Shown in pieces: positions 35,728-44,069 of a DNA stretch of 64,000 nt. The stretch lies in the NCBI RefSeq assembly GCF_000620625.1, contig NZ_JIAW01000022.1, positions 62,001 through 126,000 of the forward strand, given 5' to 3'. The DNA is from Mycobacterium sp. URHB0044. Its GTDB lineage: Bacteria > Actinomycetota > Actinomycetes > Mycobacteriales > Mycobacteriaceae. Every line of letters begins with the position of its first letter. Position 1 is the first letter of the stretch. A program made the translations under genes and the position numbers. Below the pieces are notes generated by a model that searched no databases, had not been told where the DNA came from, and worked only from the letters and a program-made list of their open reading frames with translations.

Positions 35728-37230
35728 ATGAGCACGAGCGATCGAGTGCGCGCGATCCTTGGTGGCACCATCCAGGCGTACCGCGCCGATCCCGCGTACC
35801 GGATGCGTCCCGACGTGCACAACGAGCTCGACTGGATCGGCCGGCGGCTGAACCAGCCGATCCGGATCGCGCTGGCGGGCACGCTCAAGGCGGGCAAGTC
35901 GACCCTGGTGAATGCGTTGGTCGGCGAGGACATCGCACCGACCGACGCCACCGAGGCCACCCGCATCGTCACCTGGTTCCGCAACGGGCCGACCCCCAAG
36001 GTGACGGCGAATCACCGTGGCGGGCGGCGCTCCAACGTGCCGATCGCGCGCGATCCCAGCGACAGGGGCCTGACGTTCGACTTCGCCAGCCTCGACCCGG
36101 AGGACGTCGTCGACCTCGACGTGGAGTGGCCCGCCGCCGAGCTCATCGACACCACGATCATCGACACCCCCGGCACCTCGTCGCTGTCGCGTGACGTGTC
36201 CGAACGCACCCTGCGGCTGCTGGTTCCCGAGGACGGCGTGCCGCGGGTCGACGCGGTGGTGTTCCTGCTGCGCACCCTGAACGCCGCCGACATCGCGTTG
36301 CTCAAGCAGATCGGCACCCTCGTCGGTGGATCCGCCGGCGCGCTCGGCGTCATCGGCGTCGCGTCGCGCGCCGACGAGATCGGCGCGGGCCGCATCGACG
36401 CGATGCTCTCGGCCAAGGACGTCGCCACCCGGTTCACCGCCGAGATGGACAAGACCGGCATCTGCCAGGCCGTCGTCCCGGTGTCCGGTCTGCTCGCGCT
36501 GACGGCGCGCACCTTGCGGCAGAGCGAGTTCGTCGCGTTGGAGAAGCTGGCCGGGGTCGACGCGGCCGAGCTCACCAAGGCCATGCTGTCCGTCGACCGG
36601 TTCGTGCGGGAGGACAGCGAGCTGCCCGTGGACGCCGCCACCCGCGCCGCGCTGCTGGACCGGTTCGGCATGTTCGGCATCAGGATCTCGATCGCGGTGC
36701 TGCGCGCCGGCATCAGCGATTCCGTGGCCCTAGCCGACGAGCTGCTGGAACGCAGCGGCCTGATCGCCCTGCGCGACGTGATCGACCAGCAATTCGCCCA
36801 GCGGTCCGACCTGCTGAAGGCCCACACGGCGCTGCTGTCGCTGCGGCGCTTCGTCGAGGCCAACCCCATCTATGCCACGCCCTACATCCTGGCCGACATC
36901 GACCCGCTGTTGGCCGACACGCACGCGTTCGAGGAGTTGCGGCTGTTGAGCCAGCTCCGTTCGCGCCCAACGACCTTGAACGACGACGAGATGGCGTCGC
37001 TGCGGCGCATCATCGGCGGGTCGGGTACCGACGCGGCCAGCAGGCTCGGTCTGCAACCCGATGCGCCCTACGACGGGCCGCGGGCGGCGTTCGCCGCGGC
37101 GCAACGGTGGCGGCGCCGGGCGGATCATCCGCTCAACGATCCGTTCACGACGCGGGCGTGCCGGGCCGCGGTGCGCAGCGCGGAGGCGCTGGTCGCCGAT
37201 TACGCCGCAAGCGGACGCGGAATCAGCTAA
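35728..37230 (+). CDS. iniC: IniC, dynamin-like GTPase partner of IniA
   Basis: 500 residues. The P-loop is AGTLKAGKSTLVNALVG, the T/D-rich switch DATEATRIVTW, and the G3 motif DTPGTSS; the G4 position reads ASRAD, less canonical than in IniA. No long membrane-insertion stretch is obvious. Size agrees with the M. tuberculosis protein (about 490 residues). It lies 47 bp after iniA and 31 bp before the third Hsp70-like gene, so all four (iniB, iniA, iniC, Hsp70-like 3) look like one operon. Likely forms a GTPase complex with IniA at the plasma membrane. Confidence 0.93.
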   Translation: MSTSDRVRAILGGTIQAYRADPAYRMRPDVHNELDWIGRRLNQPIRIALAGTLKAGKSTLVNALVGEDIAPTDATEATRIVTWFRNGPTPKVTANHRGGRRSNVPIARDPSDRGLTFDFASLDPEDVVDLDVEWPAAELIDTTIIDTPGTSSLSRDVSERTLRLLVPEDGVPRVDAVVFLLRTLNAADIALLKQIGTLVGGSAGALGVIGVASRADEIGAGRIDAMLSAKDVATRFTAEMDKTGICQAVVPVSGLLALTARTLRQSEFVALEKLAGVDAAELTKAMLSVDRFVREDSELPVDAATRAALLDRFGMFGIRISIAVLRAGISDSVALADELLERSGLIALRDVIDQQFAQRSDLLKAHTALLSLRRFVEANPIYATPYILADIDPLLADTHAFEELRLLSQLRSRPTTLNDDEMASLRRIIGGSGTDAASRLGLQPDAPYDGPRAAFAAAQRWRRRADHPLNDPFTTRACRAAVRSAEALVADYAASGRGIS

Positions 37231-37261
37231 CGATTCGCGCCCGTCCGCCGACATATCTGGC

Positions 37262-39013
37262 ATGCGTGAACGTGTGGGGTTGTCGGTCGGCGCGACCAAC
37301 CTGGTAGCTGCCCGCGCCGACGGCAGCGCGATCGTCCGGAAGGCGGCGGTCAGCTGGCGTGGCACCGTCCTGAGCGGCTTCGTGGAGCGGTTCGGCGACC
37401 CGGTGCCGATGGTGGCGGCCGACGGCTCGGTACACGCCGCCGACCGTTTGATGGTCGAGGCGCTCGCCGACATCAGCCGGGCTCATGGCGGCGGCGAGCG
37501 AACTTCGGTGGCGGTGCCCGCGCACTGGCAGCCGCACCTCGTCGACCGGATGCGCGCGTTGCTGCCCGACGCGACGGTGACGTCGGACGCCGTCGCCGCA
37601 CTGACCGCGCTGCGCAGGAATCCGGGCTTGCCCGCCCGCGGCATCGTCGCGCTGTTCGACTTCGGGGCCACCGGCACCACCATCACCCTCGCCGACGCCG
37701 CGGCGGACTTCCGTGCCGTCGGCGAGGCCGTCCGCTACGACGACTTCTCCGGCGACATGATCGACCGCGCCCTGATGACGTACCTGCTCGCGGGCGTCGA
37801 CGTCGACCCGTCGGGTACGTCGGCGGTGGCGTCACTCACCGAGTTCCGCGACCGCGTCCGAATTGCCAAGGAGCGGTTGTCCTTCCAGTCCGCGGTGGGG
37901 CTGCGCGGACCCCAGCCGGGCACGACGGTCCGGCTCACCCGCGCGGAGCTCGAGTCGTTGGTCCGCGAATCCCTCGACGGCGTGCTCGCCGCGTTCGACG
38001 ACATGCTGATGCGCAACGGCATCTGGGCCTCGCAGGTCGTCGCCGTCGCGACCGTGGGCGGCGGTGCGCGCATACCGCTTGTCACGCAACGTCTTTCCGA
38101 AGCGCTTCGGATGCCGGTGACCACTACTGCCGATGCGCAGTCGGTCGCGGCCATCGGTGCGGCGCTGATCGCGAGCCGCGAGCCGGAAGCGGTGACACGG
38201 GTCGCGATGGCGTCGCAGACCGGGACGCTGCTGGCGCCGGCCGCCGTACCTGCCCCGCCAATGCCCGTGTCGCCTGCCGTTGCGGCCCAGGCCTGGTCGG
38301 AGGCCGACGCCGTCGACGATCCGGCGTGGGCACGGCCCGAAGTCGTCTTCGATCACAGCGCGGCCGCCGACGCCGCGGCGCTGCCGCCCCTGCCCTGGTA
38401 TCAACGGCCGGCGTTGCTGTTTGCCGTGGCGGCGTGTGCGGCGGTGTTCGCGGCCGTCGGTCTGGTGGTCACCACCGACACCGATGCGGCGAACGCCTCG
38501 TCTCCGCTGCCGAGCGCCAGCGCGGTACCGTCGATGTCCGATGCCGGCGTTCCGGCGACCGCGGATGCCGCAGCGCCATCGGTCGTCACGCAGACCCTCG
38601 CCGCGGCAGGCCGGCCGAACGTCGGTTATACCCAGGCGCCGCAAGCTCAACGGGTTCCGGCTCCGCAGGCACCCGGGCCGGCTCCGCAGAACCCACCGCC
38701 CGCGCCGGTGACGACGACCACCTCGCCGACGACGACGACCACGCCAACGACGACGACCAGCACCCCGACGACGACCACCACCACGACTCCGCCGACCTCG
38801 ACTTCGACGACCACCTCGACCAGCGCGCCGCCACCGCCGCCCTCGTCAACGTCCACCAGTGCGCCGCCCCCGCCGCCGCCTTCGTCGTCGTCCGAACCGC
38901 CGCCTCCGCCACCTCCGCCATCGTCGTCAGCGGAACCGCCGCCACCGTCCTCACCGCCGTCGTCCTCGACGGCAACGGTTGCGCCCCAGGCGAATCCGCC
39001 CGCCGGCTCCTAG
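37262..39013 (+). CDS. Membrane-anchored Hsp70-like ATPase, paralogue 3
   Basis: 583 residues from ATG 37262; an upstream in-frame start inside iniC is rejected. ATPase motifs: GLSVGATNLVA, VAVPAHWQPH, ALFDFGATGTTITLAD, YDDFSGDMIDRALM and VAVATVGGGARIPLVTQRL. The juxtamembrane segment LPWYQRPALLF leads into one helix (about residue 380-405). The outer tail is rich in Pro, Thr and Ser (TTTTSTPTTTTTT, then PPPPPSSSS-type blocks) and ends APQANPPAGS. It follows iniC by 31 bp, tying an Hsp70-like ATPase directly to the dynamin-like pair. It lacks a peptide-binding domain, so it is unlikely to be a normal chaperone. Confidence 0.87.
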   Translation: MRERVGLSVGATNLVAARADGSAIVRKAAVSWRGTVLSGFVERFGDPVPMVAADGSVHAADRLMVEALADISRAHGGGERTSVAVPAHWQPHLVDRMRALLPDATVTSDAVAALTALRRNPGLPARGIVALFDFGATGTTITLADAAADFRAVGEAVRYDDFSGDMIDRALMTYLLAGVDVDPSGTSAVASLTEFRDRVRIAKERLSFQSAVGLRGPQPGTTVRLTRAELESLVRESLDGVLAAFDDMLMRNGIWASQVVAVATVGGGARIPLVTQRLSEALRMPVTTTADAQSVAAIGAALIASREPEAVTRVAMASQTGTLLAPAAVPAPPMPVSPAVAAQAWSEADAVDDPAWARPEVVFDHSAAADAAALPPLPWYQRPALLFAVAACAAVFAAVGLVVTTDTDAANASSPLPSASAVPSMSDAGVPATADAAAPSVVTQTLAAAGRPNVGYTQAPQAQRVPAPQAPGPAPQNPPPAPVTTTTSPTTTTTPTTTTSTPTTTTTTTPPTSTSTTTSTSAPPPPPSSTSTSAPPPPPPSSSSEPPPPPPPPSSSAEPPPPSSPPSSSTATVAPQANPPAGS

Positions 39014-39063
39014 CGCCGGCCGGCCCGAATTTCATGGGCCACAGGGGACCAGGGGTAGGTCGT

Positions 39064-39156
39064 TTGCCCACCTTTGAGCGACTTCTGCAGATCTCTCACT
39101 CCGGTCGCCCGGCACGAGAGTCTCGCGAGGGGTCGAAGTCGCTCAAAGGTGGGCAA
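39064..39156. repeat. 22-bp perfect inverted repeat with 49-bp spacer
   Basis: Arms 39064-39085 and 39135-39156 are exact reverse complements; each contains the core GCCCACCTTTGAGCGACTT or its complement. The element lies between convergent genes. It could be a large stem-loop RNA, a terminator or a miniature mobile element; no target-site duplication is evident. Confidence 0.75.
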
Positions 39157-39194
39157 CCGCACCACCATCCGGGCCCGGGACTGCCGAAGCCGCT

Positions 39195-39222
39195 GTGACT
39201 CGAGGCCCGTGCCTCGAGTCAC
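39195..39222. terminator. Bidirectional hairpin terminator
   Basis: Perfect 12-bp stem GTGACTCGAGGC / GCCTCGAGTCAC with a 4-nt CCGT loop. It ends 6 bp before the stop of the reverse-strand gene at 39229 and serves also the forward ini operon. No U run follows on either strand. Confidence 0.75.
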
Positions 39223-39228
39223 GAACCC

Positions 39229-39735
39229 CTACGGCGTCGGCGGTGCGGACGTCGGCGGCTGCGTGACCGTCTGGGTTTCCGTCCGCGTCTCGGTGACGAC
39301 GCTGGTGCTGGTGCTCGTGCTGACGCTCGGAGTCGTCGTCGTGGTCGTCGTCGGCGGCGTCGTCGTCGTGGTGACCGGTTCCGTCGTGGTGGTCGTCTCC
39401 GTCGTCGTCGCGGTCTGCGTCTCGGTCGGTGCGGGTGCCACCGACTCGGACGTGGTGGTCGCCGACGTCGATGGCGTCGTGGTGATCGTGATGGTGGTCG
39501 ACGAGTCGTCGCCCATCAGGCTCACCAGCGCGTAGACGACCAGCGCCAGGATGAGCGCGGCGACGGCGCCCAGCGCCACCAGGGCAGCGGGCGTGCGGTA
39601 CCAGGGCTGCTCGGGCGGCGGCACGGGTGCGGTCGGTTGACCGTAGGTGTCGTAGCCGCTCTGATCGCCGTAGTTGGCGTAGGCGGTGGGCTCGTCGTCC
39701 GGGTACTGATTCGGGTCGTCGGGAGGTCGCGCCAT
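39229..39735 (-). CDS. Small membrane protein with Thr-rich outer tail
   Basis: 168 residues: an acidic Pro/Tyr-rich cytoplasmic segment (DDPNQYPDDEPTAYANYGDQ), the juxtamembrane PEQPWYRTPAAL, one membrane helix (about residues 50-73, LVALGAVAALILALVVYAL), and a tail of about 95 residues made mostly of Thr with Ser/Pro. The helix entry and the tail look like the C-terminal third of the Hsp70-like proteins nearby, without the ATPase. 22 bp after a second such gene (40186 to 39758). Function unknown; the tail could span or contact the cell wall and may be O-mannosylated. Confidence 0.8.
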   Translation of the reverse strand: MARPPDDPNQYPDDEPTAYANYGDQSGYDTYGQPTAPVPPPEQPWYRTPAALVALGAVAALILALVVYALVSLMGDDSSTTITITTTPSTSATTTSESVAPAPTETQTATTTETTTTTEPVTTTTTPPTTTTTTTPSVSTSTSTSVVTETRTETQTVTQPPTSAPPTP

Positions 39736-39757
39736 GGGCTTCGATGGTAGAGCGCGT

Positions 39758-40186
39758 TTACGGTCTCGGGTACAACGTTCTGGTCTCGTTCAGGCGCGGC
39801 CGGCTCCGACTGCTGCTCGGTCCATCTTCGGTCTCGTGCGTCGTCCGCGTCGTCGTGCTGCTACTCGTCGACGTGTCCGAGCTGCTCGAGGTGGTCGACG
39901 AACCGTCGGACGGATTGATGTCCGTGGTGACCGGGGGACTGGTGCTGCTGACGGTCTCCGTCGTGGTGGCTGTCGTCGTCGACGAGGTACGCGACGAGCT
40001 CGATCCGCCGGGATCGATGTAGTACGTCGGCGCCTGATCGGGTTCGGTGAACTGCCCGACGACGTAACTGATCAACAGGAACAGGATCCCGATCAGGGCA
40101 AGGCCGGCCACACTGGCACCCACCACGGTGGATGTCCGCTCGTGCCACGGAGGATCCTGGGGATCCTCGTCGCGGTCGCCGGTCAC
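39758..40186 (-). CDS. Small membrane protein with Ser/Thr-rich outer tail
   Basis: 142 residues from a GTG at 40186; the longer frame upstream runs into the neighbouring gene and is rejected. A short charged N-terminus (TGDRDEDPQDPPWHERTS) is followed by one helix (VVGASVAGLALIGILFLLIS) and an outer segment with EPDQAPTYYIDPGG, then a Ser/Thr-rich tail. The C-terminal ~20 residues are basic (SRSRPRLNETRTLYPRP). It probably forms an operon with the gene at 39735. No homologous function is recognised. Confidence 0.7.
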   Translation of the reverse strand: MTGDRDEDPQDPPWHERTSTVVGASVAGLALIGILFLLISYVVGQFTEPDQAPTYYIDPGGSSSSRTSSTTTATTTETVSSTSPPVTTDINPSDGSSTTSSSSDTSTSSSTTTRTTHETEDGPSSSRSRPRLNETRTLYPRP

Positions 40187-40226
40187 GGGGACTGATAGTA
40201 GCCGTGGCCGGCATTTACCGACTCGA

Positions 40227-41156
40227 TCAGCCGAATCGGCCGACGACCTCGGCGAACAACTCCAGGTGGTCGAGGTCGGACATATCCAGCACCTGCAGGT
40301 ACACGCGTTGCACCCCAGCTTCGGCGAACGGGGCCAACCGGTCGACGATCTCCTCCGGCGTGCCGACCAACGGCGAGTTGCTGCGCAGTTCGTCCACCTC
40401 ACGGCCGATGGCGTCCGCGCGGCGCGCGATCTCGGCCTCATTGCGCCCGGCGCACACCACGAACGCCGCCGAATAAGTCAGAGAATCCGGGGCTCGGCCC
40501 GCCGCATCGAGGGCTGCGGCGACCCGGCCGTACTGCGTCTTCAGCACGTCCAAGGGCACGAACGGAATGTTGAACTCGGAGGCGAACTTCGCCGTCAGCG
40601 CCGGGGTGCGCTTGGCGCCGCCGCCACCGATGACGATCGGTGGATGCGGAGTCTGCAGCGGCTTGGGCAGCGCGGGCGAATCCTCGACGGTGTAGTGCTT
40701 GCCGGAATAGTCGAACTTCGCCCCCGGCGGAGTGGTCCACAGGCCGGTGATGACGTCCAGTTGCTCGGAGAGCCGGTCGAAGCGTTCACCCAGCGGCGGG
40801 AACGGAATCGCGTACGCCTTGTGCTCGGCCTCGAACCAGCCTGCGCCCAAACCCAATTCGACCCGGCCGCCGCTCATCTCGTCGACCTGCGCGACCGAGA
40901 TGGCCAGCGGTCCCGGATACCGGAACGTGGCCGAGGTGACCATGGTGCCGAGCCGGATCGTCGACGTCTCGCGGGCGATACCACCGAGCGTCACCCAGGA
41001 GTCCGTCGGACCGGGCAGCCCGTCACCGCTCATCGCCACGAAGTGGTCGGACCGGAAGAATGCCGAATAACCCAGCGCCTCCGCGGCACGGGCGACGGCG
41101 AGTTGGTCGCGGTAGGTGGCGCCTTGCTGAGGTTCGACGAATACGCGGAAGTCCAT
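40227..41156 (-). CDS. LLM-class F420-dependent oxidoreductase
   Basis: 309 residues with the luciferase-like TIM-barrel pattern: MDFRVFVEPQQGATYRDQLA, AEALGYSAFFRSDHF, the IRLGTMVTSATFRYPGPLA strand, SGGRVELGLGAGWFEAEHKAYGI-like loop, and PPIVIGGGGAKRTPALTAKFA. This sequence type in mycobacteria normally uses coenzyme F420 rather than FMN. The substrate is unknown. It is 41 bp from the GTG of the Ser/Thr-tail gene (same strand) and could be cotranscribed, but no functional link is evident. Confidence 0.88.
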   Translation of the reverse strand: MDFRVFVEPQQGATYRDQLAVARAAEALGYSAFFRSDHFVAMSGDGLPGPTDSWVTLGGIARETSTIRLGTMVTSATFRYPGPLAISVAQVDEMSGGRVELGLGAGWFEAEHKAYAIPFPPLGERFDRLSEQLDVITGLWTTPPGAKFDYSGKHYTVEDSPALPKPLQTPHPPIVIGGGGAKRTPALTAKFASEFNIPFVPLDVLKTQYGRVAAALDAAGRAPDSLTYSAAFVVCAGRNEAEIARRADAIGREVDELRSNSPLVGTPEEIVDRLAPFAEAGVQRVYLQVLDMSDLDHLELFAEVVGRFG

Positions 41157-41179
41157 GGGCGTCAGCCTAGATGCGGACG

Positions 41180-41803
41180 CTAGAGACCGCCGCGCCCGTC
41201 GCGGACGGCTGCCACGGCATCGTCGTCGCCGGCAAACGTCAACCGCGCCTCGTCGCGGCCCGACGCGAACATCAGCAGTTCACCCGGCGCGCCGGTCACC
41301 ACCACCGCCGGGCCACGGCCGACGGTGGCCAACGTCTTGCCCTCCGGGGTCCGCAGCGACACGTGGCCGGGGACCTTCGACAGCGCCATCCGCGCCAAGA
41401 ATGGGACCTGTCGAGCCAACGCCGCGGTCGTAGCGTCGTCGACTTCGCGCGGTTCCCATCCGGCCGCGGCTCGACGCACGTCCTCGTGATGGATGAACAT
41501 CTCCGCCACGTTGATCAGCGGGTCGAGCAGCTTGAAGGGCGACAGGATCGGGGGTCCCGATGCGATCTGGTCGAGCAGGACGTTCCAGTCGGTCTCCGCG
41601 GCGACCTGGTTCTGCACCCGCGCGGTGTAGCCGGCGAGCGCGGGGATCATGATGCCCGGCGCGGTGTCCAGCCGTCGTTCCCGCACGATCAGGTGGGCGG
41701 CCAGGTCGCGGGTGGTCCAGTCGCCACACAGCGTGGGCTTGTCGGGGCCCACCCCGCGCATGGTCGTGACGAGCGCGGCGCGTTCCTGCTGGGCGACGGT
41801 CAT
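41180..41803 (-). CDS. TIGR03085-family DinB-like metal-binding protein
   Basis: 207 residues from ATG 41803, which has AGGAG 7 bp upstream; a longer open frame is only extension. The four-helix DinB/maleylpyruvate-isomerase-like fold shows LCGDWTTRDLAAHLIVRERR and a second histidine pair in VAEMFIHHEDVRRA. The TIGR03085 group is actinobacterial, small and of unknown function, related to mycothiol-dependent enzymes. It lies 11 bp downstream of the lipoprotein gene, so the two are likely cotranscribed. Confidence 0.82.
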   Translation of the reverse strand: MTVAQQERAALVTTMRGVGPDKPTLCGDWTTRDLAAHLIVRERRLDTAPGIMIPALAGYTARVQNQVAAETDWNVLLDQIASGPPILSPFKLLDPLINVAEMFIHHEDVRRAAAGWEPREVDDATTAALARQVPFLARMALSKVPGHVSLRTPEGKTLATVGRGPAVVVTGAPGELLMFASGRDEARLTFAGDDDAVAAVRDGRGGL

Positions 41804-41814
41804 GGCACTCCTTG

Positions 41815-42357
41815 TCAGAAGATCTCGACGCCGGTGGTGCTGAGGAACATCCCGTGTCCGGTGGCGTCGTTGGTGAAGCGCGTGCCGTCCTCGGTCGCCA
41901 CAATGGTCCAGCCCTCGGCGGAATAGGTGCGGTAGTCGATGGTTTCGACGGGGATGTCGCCGAGGTTGCCGACGATCCACTGGACCTGACCCGCCGCGCT
42001 GAGCCGTATTCCGTTGGCGGGCACGCCATTGACCACCGGGGCGTTGGTGAACGCCGACTCACAGCCGACTTCCGCGGTGTTGATCTGGCAGCGGGTCTTG
42101 CCGGACTTCGTTTCGATGAAGACGTAACCGTTCTGGGACGCCAACCGTTCACCGGACGGTGGCGCGGCCGTCGGAGAGGAGGGCACGGCGGTGGTGGCCG
42201 ACGGCGGGGTGGTCGACCGGGTGGGCCGCGACGTCGGGAAGCTCGGTTCGGTGGGCGACCCGGCGCTGGGCTGCGGGTCGCCCGTGATGGTGGACTGACA
42301 ACCCACCAAGAGCGCCCCTGCCGCGAGCATGCACGCGGTGATCTGCCGTGCCTTCAT
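41815..42357 (-). CDS. lpqJ: Lipoprotein, probable LpqJ
   Basis: 180 residues with a lipoprotein signal and lipobox LVGC (cysteine at residue 20), a Pro/Ser/Thr linker of about 45 residues, and a C-terminal domain of about 105 residues with two cysteines (TRCQINTAEVGCES) and GIRLSAAGQVQWIVGNLGD. In M. tuberculosis the lipoprotein LpqJ (Rv0344c, similar length) lies next to iniC in the same orientation, so I assign this name by position, size and lipoprotein type. No known function. Confidence 0.7.
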   Translation of the reverse strand: MKARQITACMLAAGALLVGCQSTITGDPQPSAGSPTEPSFPTSRPTRSTTPPSATTAVPSSPTAAPPSGERLASQNGYVFIETKSGKTRCQINTAEVGCESAFTNAPVVNGVPANGIRLSAAGQVQWIVGNLGDIPVETIDYRTYSAEGWTIVATEDGTRFTNDATGHGMFLSTTGVEIF

Positions 42358-42387
42358 CGCGTTCCAGGCTACGCAGATGGCGACCGG

Positions 42388-43122
42388 TTACTGCGGTGAC
42401 GCGCCCGCCATCGCGGCATAGCCGTCGGATAGCGCGCGCAGCTGCGCCGCCCCGTCGCCGGAGTACGCGGCGCCGTGCATGATCGCCAGGGTCGTCGGGT
42501 TGAGCGCGGCCAGCTGCTCGAGCGTAGGGGCGAGGTTCTCGGTGAGTCCGGTGGCGTGGAAGAAGCCCTCGGCTTCGATGGCCGGCTCGCAGATGTCGGA
42601 TTCGGTGACCGCCGGGCAGTGGCCGACGTGGGTGAACAGGTCACCCGCCAACAGCGTCGAGGTGCTCTCGTCGAACCACAACCCGGCCTCCCAGTTGTGC
42701 GGCACGTGCGGCGTGGCGATGAACCGCAGCCGGTGCCCGCCGGTGTCGAGCGGCTCGTCGCCGGCGGCTACCGGCGGACGGTCGCACATGTCGTTCAGCG
42801 ACAGCATGCACGCCAGCGGGCCGTGGATGACCTCGGCGCTGGGCGCGGCGTCGAGTAGCAGGTTCACCGCGCCGCACTCGTCGGCCTCGACGTGTCCAAA
42901 GGAGATCCAGCGCAGTTTCTCGATCGGGATGACGCGCTCGATGGCCGCCGCGACCTGCCCGAAGAGGAACCGCTGTCCGCAGTGGAACAGGAACGGTTCG
43001 TCGCCGGTCAACAGAAACTGGTTGAACGTGAAGCCGTTCTCGGTGATGCCGGGAATCCAGGTGGAGAATCGGTAGACGCCGTCGGCAATTTCGTCGACCG
43101 AGGTGTTCAATTCGGTGTTCAT
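42388..43122 (-). CDS. Metallo-beta-lactamase-fold protein (flavodiiron/ODP type)
   Basis: 244 residues from ATG 43122. The sequence FGHVEADECGAVNLLL carries the H-x-E-x-D metal motif that distinguishes oxygen-reducing di-iron (ODP) lactamase folds from classical HxHxDH hydrolases. Later ligands are likely in ATPHVPHNWEAGLWFDE, LLAGDLFTHVGH and IMHGAAYSG. No flavodoxin or rubredoxin domain is attached. It might bind a di-iron centre and react with oxygen or NO, but as a stand-alone domain its role is open. It lies 30 bp upstream of the LpqJ-like gene on the same strand. Confidence 0.8.
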   Translation of the reverse strand: MNTELNTSVDEIADGVYRFSTWIPGITENGFTFNQFLLTGDEPFLFHCGQRFLFGQVAAAIERVIPIEKLRWISFGHVEADECGAVNLLLDAAPSAEVIHGPLACMLSLNDMCDRPPVAAGDEPLDTGGHRLRFIATPHVPHNWEAGLWFDESTSTLLAGDLFTHVGHCPAVTESDICEPAIEAEGFFHATGLTENLAPTLEQLAALNPTTLAIMHGAAYSGDGAAQLRALSDGYAAMAGASPQ

Positions 43123-43310
43123 CCGCACATCGTGCGCCGGACCCGCGCGCCGCGGACGCAGTCGGACAATTCTAGGTTCCAGTTTCCGCACGGCGCAGGC
43201 GGCAGCCGTCATGCTCGCCGAGCCCGGGTTCTCGGGAAGAAATTCTGCACGTTTCGACTACACGCACGGCACCAGTAGCACCTCCGGCGAACGGGCAAAG
43301 CGGTTCGAGG

Positions 43311-44069
43311 TCAGAAGGGCAGGTTCGGCTCGCCTTCGATGGGGTTGTCGTCGGCATCGGTGCGCGAGGCGGTGTGCGCGATATCGTGGCCCTCTCCGAC
43401 GCGAACACAGCCGGCGGCGCAGTCCTGCATCACGACGGCGTGCGCACCGTCGTGCACCACTCGCCATTTCCAGGCGGTTTGGATGGTTGTTTGGTCGGCG
43501 AGCATCGCGTGGCGGTCACCGACGCTGCAATGCAGCGTGCGCGTGGCGCTGTCGCAGGTCTCGTGAAGCAGTTCGTTTTCCGAAAGCCCGAGAGGGTTAC
43601 GAATCAGCCGCACGCCGAATCGCTGGACCTTGTCGAAAGTCCGCAGCCGCTCGCAGATGCCGGTCAGGATCGCGTCGTCGTCGTCGCTCAGCGGCTCGGC
43701 GTCGCCGAACTCGTCGGGCTCGGCGAACTCCATGCCGATGGCATGGACACCGTCGTGGGTGGAATCGTCGAACCGGATGGCGGTGGCACTCAGCCCTGTC
43801 ACGGAAAAGGCCGACCGCACGGCGGGCGCGGTTTCGGTCCGTCGCGGCGACCGCATGGCGTGCTCAACGAACACCTCGTCGGGTTCGGGCTCGAAGTGCT
43901 TGTGCAGCAACCAGATACCGAATCGGTGCCACGCATCGGTGGAAACCAGATACTGGCCCAGTTCGTCGAGACAGGCGCGGTCATCGTCACTCAGTTCGCC
44001 GACGTCGGTGGTATCCATGTGGCGTAGCGCCTCGTAGTCCTGCACTCCGTGATCGCGCATGGTCAGCAT
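43311..44069 (-). CDS. Unknown acidic protein with internal duplication
   Basis: 252 residues from ATG 44069 (GGAGACC upstream). Two segments are alike: LSDDDRACLDELGQYL...HRFGIWLLHKHF...DEVFVEH (about residues 25-70) and LSDDDDAILTGICERL...QRFGVRLIRNPL...NELLHET (about 125-170). Each is followed by a block ending near HDGVHAIGMEF or HDGAHAVVMQD. So the protein is a tandem of two ~100-residue domains. No signal peptide, helix or catalytic motif is seen, and I do not recognise the family. Confidence 0.75.
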   Translation of the reverse strand: MLTMRDHGVQDYEALRHMDTTDVGELSDDDRACLDELGQYLVSTDAWHRFGIWLLHKHFEPEPDEVFVEHAMRSPRRTETAPAVRSAFSVTGLSATAIRFDDSTHDGVHAIGMEFAEPDEFGDAEPLSDDDDAILTGICERLRTFDKVQRFGVRLIRNPLGLSENELLHETCDSATRTLHCSVGDRHAMLADQTTIQTAWKWRVVHDGAHAVVMQDCAAGCVRVGEGHDIAHTASRTDADDNPIEGEPNLPF

